This document shows positions 29,263 to 37,130 of a DNA stretch of 42,242 bases, piece by piece. Within the stretch, counting starts at the first letter, position 1; each line of letters opens with the position of its first letter. The notes under the pieces are model-generated. The model was not told the DNA's origin. It did not search any database and saw only the letters and a list, made by a program, of their open reading frames with translations. Where the stretch lies: the NCBI GenBank assembly GCA_030837195.1, contig JAUPKZ010000003.1:1-42242 (forward strand), read 5' to 3'. Position numbers and translations under genes: made by a program. This DNA is from Campylobacterota bacterium (GTDB lineage Bacteria; Campylobacterota; Campylobacteria; Campylobacterales; Sulfurimonadaceae).

Positions 29263-29450
29263 CTATTTTGTTCAACGCTTTGATTGTTTTCGCTAGATTT
29301 TTTAATGATAAATTTAACATTTTCATCACCTTTTGGCGCTTCTTGTAAATAGTACGGATCATCTTTATAACCGCATCCGCTTAAACTTAACAAAAACACT
29401 GTTATAATTGCTACATGAAAAATGTTAGTCAAATTATCAATTCTCTTCAA
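29259..29450 (-). CDS. Small lipoprotein, possibly LptM-like
   Basis: A short lipoprotein with a hydrophobic signal segment, lipobox LSGC (Cys26 of the 63-residue form) and a mature start CGYKDDPYYLQ that resembles the CGxKGPLYLP motif of LptM (YifL), a chaperone for LptD disulfide formation; lptD is also in this window. The start is uncertain: I use a TTG at 29450 preceded by GGGG at 6 bases; a TTG at 29432 or ATG at 29468 are alternatives. Its 5' end overlaps the plus-strand DUF721-like gene. It is co-oriented with nadB. Confidence 0.6.
29403..29408 (+). promoter_or_regulatory. Leaderless-type promoter -10 box for the DUF721-like gene
   Basis: TATAAT ends only six bases before the ATG at 29415 and no ribosome-binding site is visible between them, so transcription should begin at or next to the start codon. 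The box lies inside the oppositely oriented lipoprotein gene. Confidence 0.5.
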
Positions 29451-29882
29451 TATAATCCCCAATTTCATAAAATAGTAGAGCACAAGTGCATCAACAAACT
29501 TAAATCTTCTCTTCTGCCAAGCATACAAAATAGCATAAAACACAGCTACATTAAAAATGATACACTCTATTTCGTGATGTCTGCAGCATTAAATAAACTA
29601 GATATGGATAATATTATAAATATCATTAAATCCATTTTAAACTCACCTATGATTCTTGAGTCAAAAAACTTTTGCGAGTGTGATGGCATCATCATCAAAG
29701 ATGTCATCTGCTTTGTAGATCATAAGCCAAAAAAAAAGACAATGCTCTATAGCTCAAATTCGGCGGAGACAACTTACCAAGAAAGAGCAAGCGGAAACAT
29801 TAAAGCAGATATGAAAGATGAAAAACTACAAGAGTTGGCAGATACTATACTAGAGATTATAAGAGCAAAAAATGGATCTTGA
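29415..29882 (+). CDS. DUF721/DciA-like protein
   Basis: A 155-residue protein whose central part ([20 protein letters not shown], then [20 protein letters not shown], then IINIIKSIL) has the DUF721 pattern: a stretch that would bind/operate as the KH-like fold of DciA, with the short strand [16 protein letters not shown] matching the L-x-V-x-x-x-S/N-x-x-W/L turn. DciA assists the replicative helicase DnaB in bacteria without DnaC. The low-complexity C-terminal region is charged. It overlaps uvrC by 11 bases and probably forms an operon with it. Assignment is by eye only. Confidence 0.55.
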   Translation: MKNVSQIINSLQYNPQFHKIVEHKCINKLKSSLLPSIQNSIKHSYIKNDTLYFVMSAALNKLDMDNIINIIKSILNSPMILESKNFCECDGIIIKDVICFVDHKPKKKTMLYSSNSAETTYQERASGNIKADMKDEKLQELADTILEIIRAKNGS

Positions 29883-31677
29883 AAAAACCATAAAAGAGTT
29901 GCCCGATTCTGCCGGAATCTACCAGTATTTCGACAAAGAAGGAAAGCTTTTGTATGTCGGAAAAGCAAAAAGTTTATCAAAGAGAGTCAAAAGCTACTTT
30001 AACTTTACTCCGCATCTAAAACCAAACCAAAATCTATCGATGAGAATCACTAAAATGATCTCTCAGACGGCTTCACTTAACTATATCGTCGTTAATTCCG
30101 AACACGATGCGCTTATACTTGAGAACTCGCTTATCAAGCAGTTAAGTCCAAAATACAACATACTGCTTAGGGATGATAAAACATATCCTTATATTTATGT
30201 AGATAATTCACAAAAGTATCCGCGTTTTGAGATTACGAGAAAAGTTATAAACTCAAAAAGCGTTAAATATTACGGCCCTTACTCGGTAGGAGCAAGAGAT
30301 ATACTCGATTCTGTTTATGAAATATGCCGCATAGTGCAAAAAAAAGGCTCTCTTAAAGGAAAAAAATTGTGTCTTTTTTATCAGATAGGCAAATGTCTAG
30401 GCCCTTGCGAACTAAATATTTCGGATGAGGCATATAAAAAAGAGCTTGATTTGGCACATGAACTTATCCAAAACAAAAAACTTCTTATAAAAAAACTTCA
30501 AGAACAGATGTTCACCTATGCAGATGCTCTTCGTTTTGAAGAGGCTAAAAAGCTAAGAGATACAATAGAGAGGATAGAGCGCTCGGAAGTAAAAAGCGAT
30601 ATAGATTTTGCCAGCAATGAAAACTACGATATTTTTGCAGTAGCAAACTCTTCATCCGATGCCGTTGTTGTGCGAATGTTTATGAGAGGAGGAAGAGTCA
30701 TCTCATCCTCGCATACGCTTGTACATATAGATGAAAATTATGATGAAAACGAACTTTACCAAAGAGCACTTCTTGATTTTTATGCAAATGAAAAGCCGCC
30801 GATTGTAGCACCTATCTTAGTAGCATCCGATTTTAACGACAGAGCTATAATAGAGGAGCATTTAAGCCTGCTGTTTGAAAAAAAAGCCTCTATAAAAGCA
30901 CCAAAAAGCGGCAATAAAAAAGATTTGATTGCTCTAGCACTATTAAATGCCGATGAAATACTAAAAAAAGAGAGAAAAGATGCTAACGATGCAACTCTAT
31001 TGCCACAGATCAAGGAACTCTTCTACTTAGAGAAAACACCAAACAGAGTAGAAATTTTTGACAACTCTCATCTTGGAGGCGTTGCAACGGTAGGCGCAAT
31101 GGTTGTTTATGAAAATGGTGTATTTGATAAAAAAGGCTATCGCATATACCATCTAGCTTCAAAAGACGAATATGCCCAAATGAAAGAAATGCTAACAAAA
31201 AGGGTTGAGAGTTTTGCTAAAAATCCGCCTCCGGATCTATGGATAATAGACGGCGGCGCAACTCTTCTAAACCTCGCAGCCGATATTCTTGCTTCAAACG
31301 GAGTCTTTTTGGATGTTATAGCAATATCAAAAGAAAAAAGAGACAAAAAAACAAACCGCTCAAAAAGTGCCGCATCGGATTTGCTCTATGCAAAAGAGAG
31401 TTCATACAAACTTTCAAATAGCGACAAAAGGCTCCATTGGGTTCAGAAACTGCGTGATGAAGCACATCGAAGCGCCATAAATTTTCATAAGAAAACAAAA
31501 TTAAAGATGGATCAAGAGAGTAAACTTCTAACTCTTAGCGGTATTTCACAAGCTAAAATCGTAAAACTTTTAAAACATTTTGGCACATTTGAGGCATTAA
31601 AAAAACTCTCTTTTGAAGATATAGCTTCTATTTTAAACGCAAAAGATGCAAATATAATTAAAAATGTTTATAAATAA
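29872..31677 (+). CDS. uvrC: Excinuclease ABC subunit C
   Basis: UvrC makes both incisions in nucleotide excision repair. The N-terminal GIY-YIG nuclease ([20 protein letters not shown]), Cys-rich [13 protein letters not shown] motif ([14 protein letters not shown]), RNase H-like endonuclease domain ([20 protein letters not shown] in order) and C-terminal helix-hairpin-helix ([20 protein letters not shown]) are all intact. 601 residues. Followed by AGTTT-T run-AAACT, a possible weak terminator. Confidence 0.97.
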   Translation: MDLEKTIKELPDSAGIYQYFDKEGKLLYVGKAKSLSKRVKSYFNFTPHLKPNQNLSMRITKMISQTASLNYIVVNSEHDALILENSLIKQLSPKYNILLRDDKTYPYIYVDNSQKYPRFEITRKVINSKSVKYYGPYSVGARDILDSVYEICRIVQKKGSLKGKKLCLFYQIGKCLGPCELNISDEAYKKELDLAHELIQNKKLLIKKLQEQMFTYADALRFEEAKKLRDTIERIERSEVKSDIDFASNENYDIFAVANSSSDAVVVRMFMRGGRVISSSHTLVHIDENYDENELYQRALLDFYANEKPPIVAPILVASDFNDRAIIEEHLSLLFEKKASIKAPKSGNKKDLIALALLNADEILKKERKDANDATLLPQIKELFYLEKTPNRVEIFDNSHLGGVATVGAMVVYENGVFDKKGYRIYHLASKDEYAQMKEMLTKRVESFAKNPPPDLWIIDGGATLLNLAADILASNGVFLDVIAISKEKRDKKTNRSKSAASDLLYAKESSYKLSNSDKRLHWVQKLRDEAHRSAINFHKKTKLKMDQESKLLTLSGISQAKIVKLLKHFGTFEALKKLSFEDIASILNAKDANIIKNVYK

Positions 31678-31734
31678 GTTTTTTTTTAAACTATTAATGA
31701 TATATTTAGTCGATTTTATAAAAAAAGGCTTTTT

Positions 31735-32142
31735 ATGAACAGAGTTGTGCCAAAAGATGAAGAGTATATTTTTCAAGGAAAAGTTGCCATAAGCCAGACG
31801 GACTTAAGCGGTAACATAACATTCGTAAATCGAAAGTACTGCGAAGTTTCAGGGTATAGCGCCGAAGAGCTTGTAGGCAGCAATCAAAACATCGTAAGAC
31901 ATCCAGATGTGCAAGATGCTATATTTGAAAAAATGTACAAGACTCTTGGCAGCGGACAAGCTTACAACGGCGTGCTTAAAAATTTGCGAAAAGACGGCTT
32001 ATACTACTGGGTAGATATAGAAATAATGCCTATTCTTGATGAAAATGAACATATTATCGGATATATCTCTGTTAGTAAGCCTTCTCCGAGAAAAAATATC
32101 CAAGAAAATGAAAAACTGCTTCAAAACAACAGCACAAACTAA
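31735..32142 (+). CDS. Aer-type PAS-domain protein
   Basis: A 135-residue stand-alone PAS domain of the Aer/CetB class. ISQTDLSGNITFVNRKYCEV, SGYSAEELVGSNQNIVRHPD, and KNLRKDGLYYWVDIEIMPIL are close to the FAD-binding PAS of Aer, including the RHPD motif; the tryptophan usual after the RHPDMP helix is replaced (MYKTLGSG instead of MW). There is no receptor or output domain. As first gene of a four-gene signalling operon it is the likely sensor, with FAD/redox sensing possible. Confidence 0.8.
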   Translation: MNRVVPKDEEYIFQGKVAISQTDLSGNITFVNRKYCEVSGYSAEELVGSNQNIVRHPDVQDAIFEKMYKTLGSGQAYNGVLKNLRKDGLYYWVDIEIMPILDENEHIIGYISVSKPSPRKNIQENEKLLQNNSTN

Positions 32143-32154
32143 GGGGTACACACT

Positions 32155-33600
32155 ATGTTAATTTATAACCATAAAAAAGAGTTTTTAGGAATGGACGAGA
32201 GTGATTTGAAAAACTTTGGCTTTTCAAGTTTAGCAGAGTTAAAAGACGAAGTAAGCGATTTTGCGGACCTTTTTGTAAAAACACCGGGGCATATCCATAA
32301 CTTCAAACATGTGCATTGGATTGATTATATAACTTGCGGTGAAGGCGCAACCGAATCAAAAGTTATTATTCAAGCTAAAAATAGAAATTTTACGGCAAAT
32401 ATCGACATCAAACCTCTCTACCTCGTTGAAAGTCCGACATTTCAATCATATATAGTAAACTTCGTAAACATAAAGGCTCTCTCTCCTGCACAGGATGATA
32501 AAATATCTCTTGAGCTTCTAGCACAAGAGAAACCTTCTACGGAACATATAAGTGTACCTAAACACAATGAAAAAATTTCACTGGATGCATTTGAAGTAAC
32601 GACTCAAGCTCCAAAGCCGGATTTGTCTATTGAGACAAAAGAAAAAACATATGAAGCGCCAAAAGCGCAACCTCAGGCAAAAAAAGAGCCGCTTGCAAAA
32701 ACAGAAGAGAAAGAAGAGGAAGAGGACGCTTTTAAAAACTATGTCTATGACCCAAAGATTGCATCTGAAGAGCTTGGACTTCCTATAGATCTGGTTGAGG
32801 AGTTTGTCGATGACTTTATCGCACAGGCAAATAGTTTTAAAGAGAGTCTTTATACATTTTTAGAAAGCGATGATCTCTCAAACCTAAAAATACAGTCCCA
32901 TAAACTAAAAGGTGTTGCAGCAAATTTAAGAATAGAAAATGCGCTTGATGCACTAACGGTAGTAAACACATCAAAAGACTACAAAGAGATAAAACACCAT
33001 CTTGACAGACTATATAAAATCATTAAAGGACTCTCCAAAAATGAAGATGAACTACTTGAGAATCTAATTAAAAAAGAGGAGCCGCTCCCTTTATCCATAA
33101 AAGAGGATATAGCTATAAAAGACTCGGATGTTCCTGAGAGTATTGAAATACTTGAGCTTGAAGATGACGAATTTTTAAAACCGTCGGTAACGGTACAGCC
33201 AAGCAGTATAAGCGATGAGGATTTGGCTCTGCTTGGAACAGATATAGATTTTGCAGATGAAAAAAAAGAGTTTATCGACGAAACACTCTCTTACGACGCT
33301 GCAAAAGTAGCACATGAAATAGGTCTTGATATAGACAGTTTCAATGAAATTCTTGACCACTATATAGAAGAGAGTAAAGAGCTATGTAAAAACATAGAAG
33401 TGCATGCGAAAAAAAGCGATTTTAAAATATGTGCAAATTTAGCAACAAAACTAAGAGGAATGAGCGAAAATATGAGAATTCATAGTTTTGACAATGAGAT
33501 AATAACTATCATCGGCTCACAAAATACTCAAGAGATTCAAGATAGTGTTATAAAAATAGTTTCCACGCTTAACCAAATCTCAGAAAGAGGTGGCAAATAA
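32155..33600 (+). CDS. Two-HPt protein with one degenerate HPt domain
   Basis: A 481-residue protein. Residues 1-110 form an uncharacterised N-terminal domain (possibly PAS-like); 115-190 is an acidic/lysine-rich linker. Two HPt-like helical domains follow: about 205-290 with the phosphorylatable His249 in IQSHKLKGVAANLRI, and about 380-470 whose equivalent sequence NLATKLRGMSENMRI has Thr431 in place of the histidine. It should relay phosphate via His249 only. It lies 12 bases after the PAS gene and its stop overlaps the kinase start (TAATG). Confidence 0.75.
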   Translation: MLIYNHKKEFLGMDESDLKNFGFSSLAELKDEVSDFADLFVKTPGHIHNFKHVHWIDYITCGEGATESKVIIQAKNRNFTANIDIKPLYLVESPTFQSYIVNFVNIKALSPAQDDKISLELLAQEKPSTEHISVPKHNEKISLDAFEVTTQAPKPDLSIETKEKTYEAPKAQPQAKKEPLAKTEEKEEEEDAFKNYVYDPKIASEELGLPIDLVEEFVDDFIAQANSFKESLYTFLESDDLSNLKIQSHKLKGVAANLRIENALDALTVVNTSKDYKEIKHHLDRLYKIIKGLSKNEDELLENLIKKEEPLPLSIKEDIAIKDSDVPESIEILELEDDEFLKPSVTVQPSSISDEDLALLGTDIDFADEKKEFIDETLSYDAAKVAHEIGLDIDSFNEILDHYIEESKELCKNIEVHAKKSDFKICANLATKLRGMSENMRIHSFDNEIITIIGSQNTQEIQDSVIKIVSTLNQISERGGK

Positions 33601-36600
33601 TGCAAGTCGGATTAAAAAACAGATTACGAATAATCAGCTTACTTCCTATTATAATTGTTTTTTCAATTACCAGTTATTTCGTTTACAACTCTTATACTGC
33701 ATTTGAATCTGCTCAACAACTTCAAAACAGGCTTGAACAAAATAGATACCTAAACGATGTAGTAGGAAATATAGCTCGCGAACGCGGTATGAGTGCCATG
33801 TATTTGGGTAATGCTACGGAGAATATACTTAAGTCCCTAAAAGAGCAGAGAAAAGTCGTTGATGAAAAAGTTGCTATTTATTTGCAATATGCACAAAATA
33901 ACCACTCCATAGGTGAACAAACACAAAATATTAACGATGTTGTATCTTCTATGTCTAAAATCAAATCTCTTAGACCTCTTGTCGATGAGAAACAGATTGA
34001 ATTTAAAGAAGTTTTCAACACATTTGTAGAAGTGCAAAAAAAGTTCATCGTTCAGTTAGGCAAAATTACAAAGATAGAAATCGACAAAGAGATTGCCGAA
34101 CTCTACTCTTTATATATGACTATGGCAAATGCTAAAGAGTCTTCCGGAATTGAGAGAGCTTTCCTTGCCTACTCCATTTCAAAATTGGCTCCGCTTGAAG
34201 AAGAAGAGCTAAATACTTGGTTATCTCTTATCGTTAGAGCGGACTCTTTTGAGTACAGAAACCTTAACAATACGGCTCTTATCGCAAAGCTTGATGCCAT
34301 ATTTCAAACAGAAGACAGTAAGGCTTTATTTCAAGATATAAATAGTGAAAGAACTGCAATCATCTCGGTAGCAGACAGCGGTGAATACGAAATTACTTCG
34401 GCTATCTGGTTCACAATGCAATCAGAAAAAATCAACCTGCTTGCAGAAGCTGAAAATATCTTGCTTGATGCGATGAACAAAAGATCTCAAGAAGTACAGC
34501 AAAACTCTCTACAAGTTTTGATTATTACTCTAAGTATATGGATTGTCGCTATCATATTAGCAGCTCTTGGTTATGTCCTCTCAACAGAGATTGCAAACAA
34601 CATCAAACACCTTGAGGGAATCTTAAAAAAAGTTTCATCGGATTATGACTCTCAAGAGAGAAAAATAGACCTTAATACGCCTGAAGGAACTGACCTAGCA
34701 TATGCTCTTTTAGAAGAGATTATCGAACAAACGAAAAAAGATAAAGTTGCAGCGCAAGAGGCAAGTGAAGCAAAATCAATGTTCCTTGCAAATATGTCTC
34801 ACGAAATTCGTACTCCGCTAAACGGTATAGTCGGCTTTACAGAGCTATTGAAAGACTCAGGGCTCAAAGAAGAGCAAAGCGAGTTTGTCGATATCATAGA
34901 AAAAAGCTCCGAAAACCTCCTTGAGATTATCAATAACATTCTTGACCTCTCTAAGATTGAGAGTAATAAGCTTGAAATAGAACATATCGCGTTTAATCCT
35001 GTTCATGAGTTTGAAAGTGCCGTTGAAGTTTACGCAGTTAGAGCAAGTGAAAAGCATATTAATTTAGGATGTTTTATAGATCCTCAGTTAGAGTTCCCTC
35101 TAAAAGGTGACCCTACAAAACTAAAAGAAATCCTTATTAACCTTCTTTCCAATGCCGTTAAATTTACAAACAGCGGCGGTTCTATCGGTGTAAATATTAG
35201 AAAGCTTCACTCCGATATAAAGGGTAAAACAAGAGTAAAATTTGAAGTACAAGATAGTGGTATAGGTGTTACAAGCGAACAAAAATCTAGAATTTTTGAA
35301 GCATTTAGTCAGGCAGACACATCTATTACCCGTAAATACGGCGGTACAGGTTTAGGTCTTACTATTTCAAGCAACTTTGTTGAGCTGATGGGTGGAAAGC
35401 TTGATCTAGACAGTGTTGTGGGAGAGGGAACTACATTCTTCTTTACGATTGATTTTGAAGAGGTTGAAACACTTAACGAAAGTGCAAAAAATAGTTTTGC
35501 AGGTCTTAATGCTCTCATCCTCGGAGATCCTCTAAAGATAAAAAAACAGGATAAATATCTAAGAGAGTACCTTGATTTCTACGGAGTCGGTTATACTACA
35601 TTTAAAGAGATAGGCAAAATTGCACAACTAGAAAAAGAGATAAGCTACAATCTTTTATTTGTGGATTATGACTATGTAACGGAAGAGGCTCTTCACGAGC
35701 TATCTAAGCTTCCTCAGGCACTTATAGTTCTAACAAAATCAAATCTTATGAAAAGAATTGAAAATTTAGGCTTAGATATTTTCAAAGTCCTCTATGAGCC
35801 TATTCATGCTTCAAAACTAAAACAGACGCTTGAGAACTATATAATTTTAAACACAACAACTCAAGCTGCTAAAAAACCTGTTCGTAAAAAGTTTGACCTA
35901 GAGACTTCAAAGTTTGTTGCAAATGTTTTGGTTGCGGAAGATAACATAATCAATCAAAAGCTCATAAGACGCACTCTTGAGGATTTGGGTTTAACAGTAA
36001 GCATAGCAAGCAATGGACTTGAAGCTTTCCAAAAACGCAAAGACGGCAATTTTGATATGATTTTTATGGATATACAGATGCCGTTTTTAGATGGTGTCGA
36101 AGCTACCGGAGAGATACTAGAGTGGGAGATGGACAACAAAAAACGACATGTTCCAATAGTTGCGTTAACGGCAAACGCACTCAAAGGAGATAGAGAAAAA
36201 TTCCTCTCTGCAGGGCTTGACGAATACACCACAAAACCGCTTGTTCGCTCTGAAATCATTGCAGTGCTAAATCTTTTCTTAGCAGATCATATAGTAGAAA
36301 CCGTACCGCAACAAGATGATACTCAGGAAGCAAAAAAAGCAGAATATAGAGCAGATATACTTATTGCTAAAAAGAGCAATTTTGAGGCAAAACTATATAC
36401 AAAAATCATAGACGGCATAGGTAATCTAAGCTATGAAGTAGCATCTTCGCTAATAGACTTTAAAGAGCTTATCGAGAACTACTCTTACAAAGTTATACTC
36501 TTTGACAAAGAGTATGTAGATCTTGATGTAGAACAAATCTCAAGCATCATTAAAAAGCAAAGCACTTCAAACGGTCTTTCTTCTCATGTAGTGCTTGTGG

Positions 36601-36710
36601 ATGACTCCATAGAAAAAGATGCTACTGTACATAAAGAGTATGTAGATGAGGTTATAAACAATGTCGTCAATAAAGAGCTGCTACAGTCTCTCTTTATCAA
36701 ATATTCATAA
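33600..36710 (+). CDS. NIT-domain hybrid histidine kinase with degenerate receivers
   Basis: A 1036-residue kinase. TM1 about 11-33, periplasmic NIT-like sensor domain 34-300 (ERGMSAMYLG at 61-70, KEQRKVVD 81-88), TM2 about 303-327. Kinase core: His401 in HEIRTPLNG, N box Asn514/Asn518, DSGIG 552-556, GGTGLG 581-586. Then three receiver-like domains: 636-746 keeps Asp689 but has one acid and Glu in place of the conserved lysine; 773-890 is complete (E780 D781, Asp824, Thr857, Lys879); 915-1036 has no acid pair or lysine. NIT domains bind nitrate/nitrite in known proteins. Fits the operon below. Confidence 0.85.
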   Translation: MQVGLKNRLRIISLLPIIIVFSITSYFVYNSYTAFESAQQLQNRLEQNRYLNDVVGNIARERGMSAMYLGNATENILKSLKEQRKVVDEKVAIYLQYAQNNHSIGEQTQNINDVVSSMSKIKSLRPLVDEKQIEFKEVFNTFVEVQKKFIVQLGKITKIEIDKEIAELYSLYMTMANAKESSGIERAFLAYSISKLAPLEEEELNTWLSLIVRADSFEYRNLNNTALIAKLDAIFQTEDSKALFQDINSERTAIISVADSGEYEITSAIWFTMQSEKINLLAEAENILLDAMNKRSQEVQQNSLQVLIITLSIWIVAIILAALGYVLSTEIANNIKHLEGILKKVSSDYDSQERKIDLNTPEGTDLAYALLEEIIEQTKKDKVAAQEASEAKSMFLANMSHEIRTPLNGIVGFTELLKDSGLKEEQSEFVDIIEKSSENLLEIINNILDLSKIESNKLEIEHIAFNPVHEFESAVEVYAVRASEKHINLGCFIDPQLEFPLKGDPTKLKEILINLLSNAVKFTNSGGSIGVNIRKLHSDIKGKTRVKFEVQDSGIGVTSEQKSRIFEAFSQADTSITRKYGGTGLGLTISSNFVELMGGKLDLDSVVGEGTTFFFTIDFEEVETLNESAKNSFAGLNALILGDPLKIKKQDKYLREYLDFYGVGYTTFKEIGKIAQLEKEISYNLLFVDYDYVTEEALHELSKLPQALIVLTKSNLMKRIENLGLDIFKVLYEPIHASKLKQTLENYIILNTTTQAAKKPVRKKFDLETSKFVANVLVAEDNIINQKLIRRTLEDLGLTVSIASNGLEAFQKRKDGNFDMIFMDIQMPFLDGVEATGEILEWEMDNKKRHVPIVALTANALKGDREKFLSAGLDEYTTKPLVRSEIIAVLNLFLADHIVETVPQQDDTQEAKKAEYRADILIAKKSNFEAKLYTKIIDGIGNLSYEVASSLIDFKELIENYSYKVILFDKEYVDLDVEQISSIIKKQSTSNGLSSHVVLVDDSIEKDATVHKEYVDEVINNVVNKELLQSLFIKYS

Positions 36711-36726
36711 ATAAAAAGGAGTTAAA

Positions 36727-37101
36727 ATGGCAAAAGAGCTCATAGTGCTTGCGGTTGATGATGATATGATAAACCTAAAACTTCTAAAATCTATGTTAAT
36801 GAAAAATGAGAATATAAAAGAGGTTATAGAGGCAAAAAACGGAGCAGATGCTATAGGTCATATAAAAGCAAGATCAGATATAGACCTTATCTTGCTAGAT
36901 ATTATTATGCCCATAATGAACGGTATAGAGATGTTGCGTGTAGTACGCTCCGATGACAATATTAGGCAAGTTCCAATTATTGTCTTAACAACCGATGAAA
37001 CAAAAAAGAATGAAGCACTAGAGCTTGGCGCAAACGGGTTTTTAACAAAGCCTATAAGAAGCAACGAGTTAATGCAAAAAATAGACTCTATGATAGTTTA
37101 G
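36727..37101 (+). CDS. CheY-like response regulator
   Basis: A stand-alone receiver of 124 residues: acid cluster D11-D13, phosphoacceptor Asp58 (DLILLDIIMP), Thr88 and Lys108 (FLTKP). No output domain, so output is by protein contact as for CheY. Last gene of the PAS/HPt/kinase operon and the natural terminal receiver for His249. The stop codon sits in a 14-bp hairpin. Confidence 0.88.
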   Translation: MAKELIVLAVDDDMINLKLLKSMLMKNENIKEVIEAKNGADAIGHIKARSDIDLILLDIIMPIMNGIEMLRVVRSDDNIRQVPIIVLTTDETKKNEALELGANGFLTKPIRSNELMQKIDSMIV

Positions 37102-37127
37102 ATTCCAAATCAAATTTGGAATCTAAA
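37097..37127. repeat. REP-like palindrome, copy 1 (also terminator)
   Basis: A perfect 14-bp inverted repeat with a CAA loop fills the convergent spacer between the CheY-like gene and lon and includes the CheY-like stop codon. Its core ATTCCAAAT...TTTGGAAT recurs at 40829-40849. The layout resembles the ATTCC...GGAAT hairpin repeats dispersed in many Proteobacteria. It probably also terminates transcription from both sides. Confidence 0.6.
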
Positions 37128-37130
37128 GCC

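Noticed and set aside
31690-31734. Sigma-28-like sequence (TAGTCGATTTTA) before the PAS gene
   Set aside because: Only the CGAT core matches; the upstream element is not evident in such AT-rich DNA.
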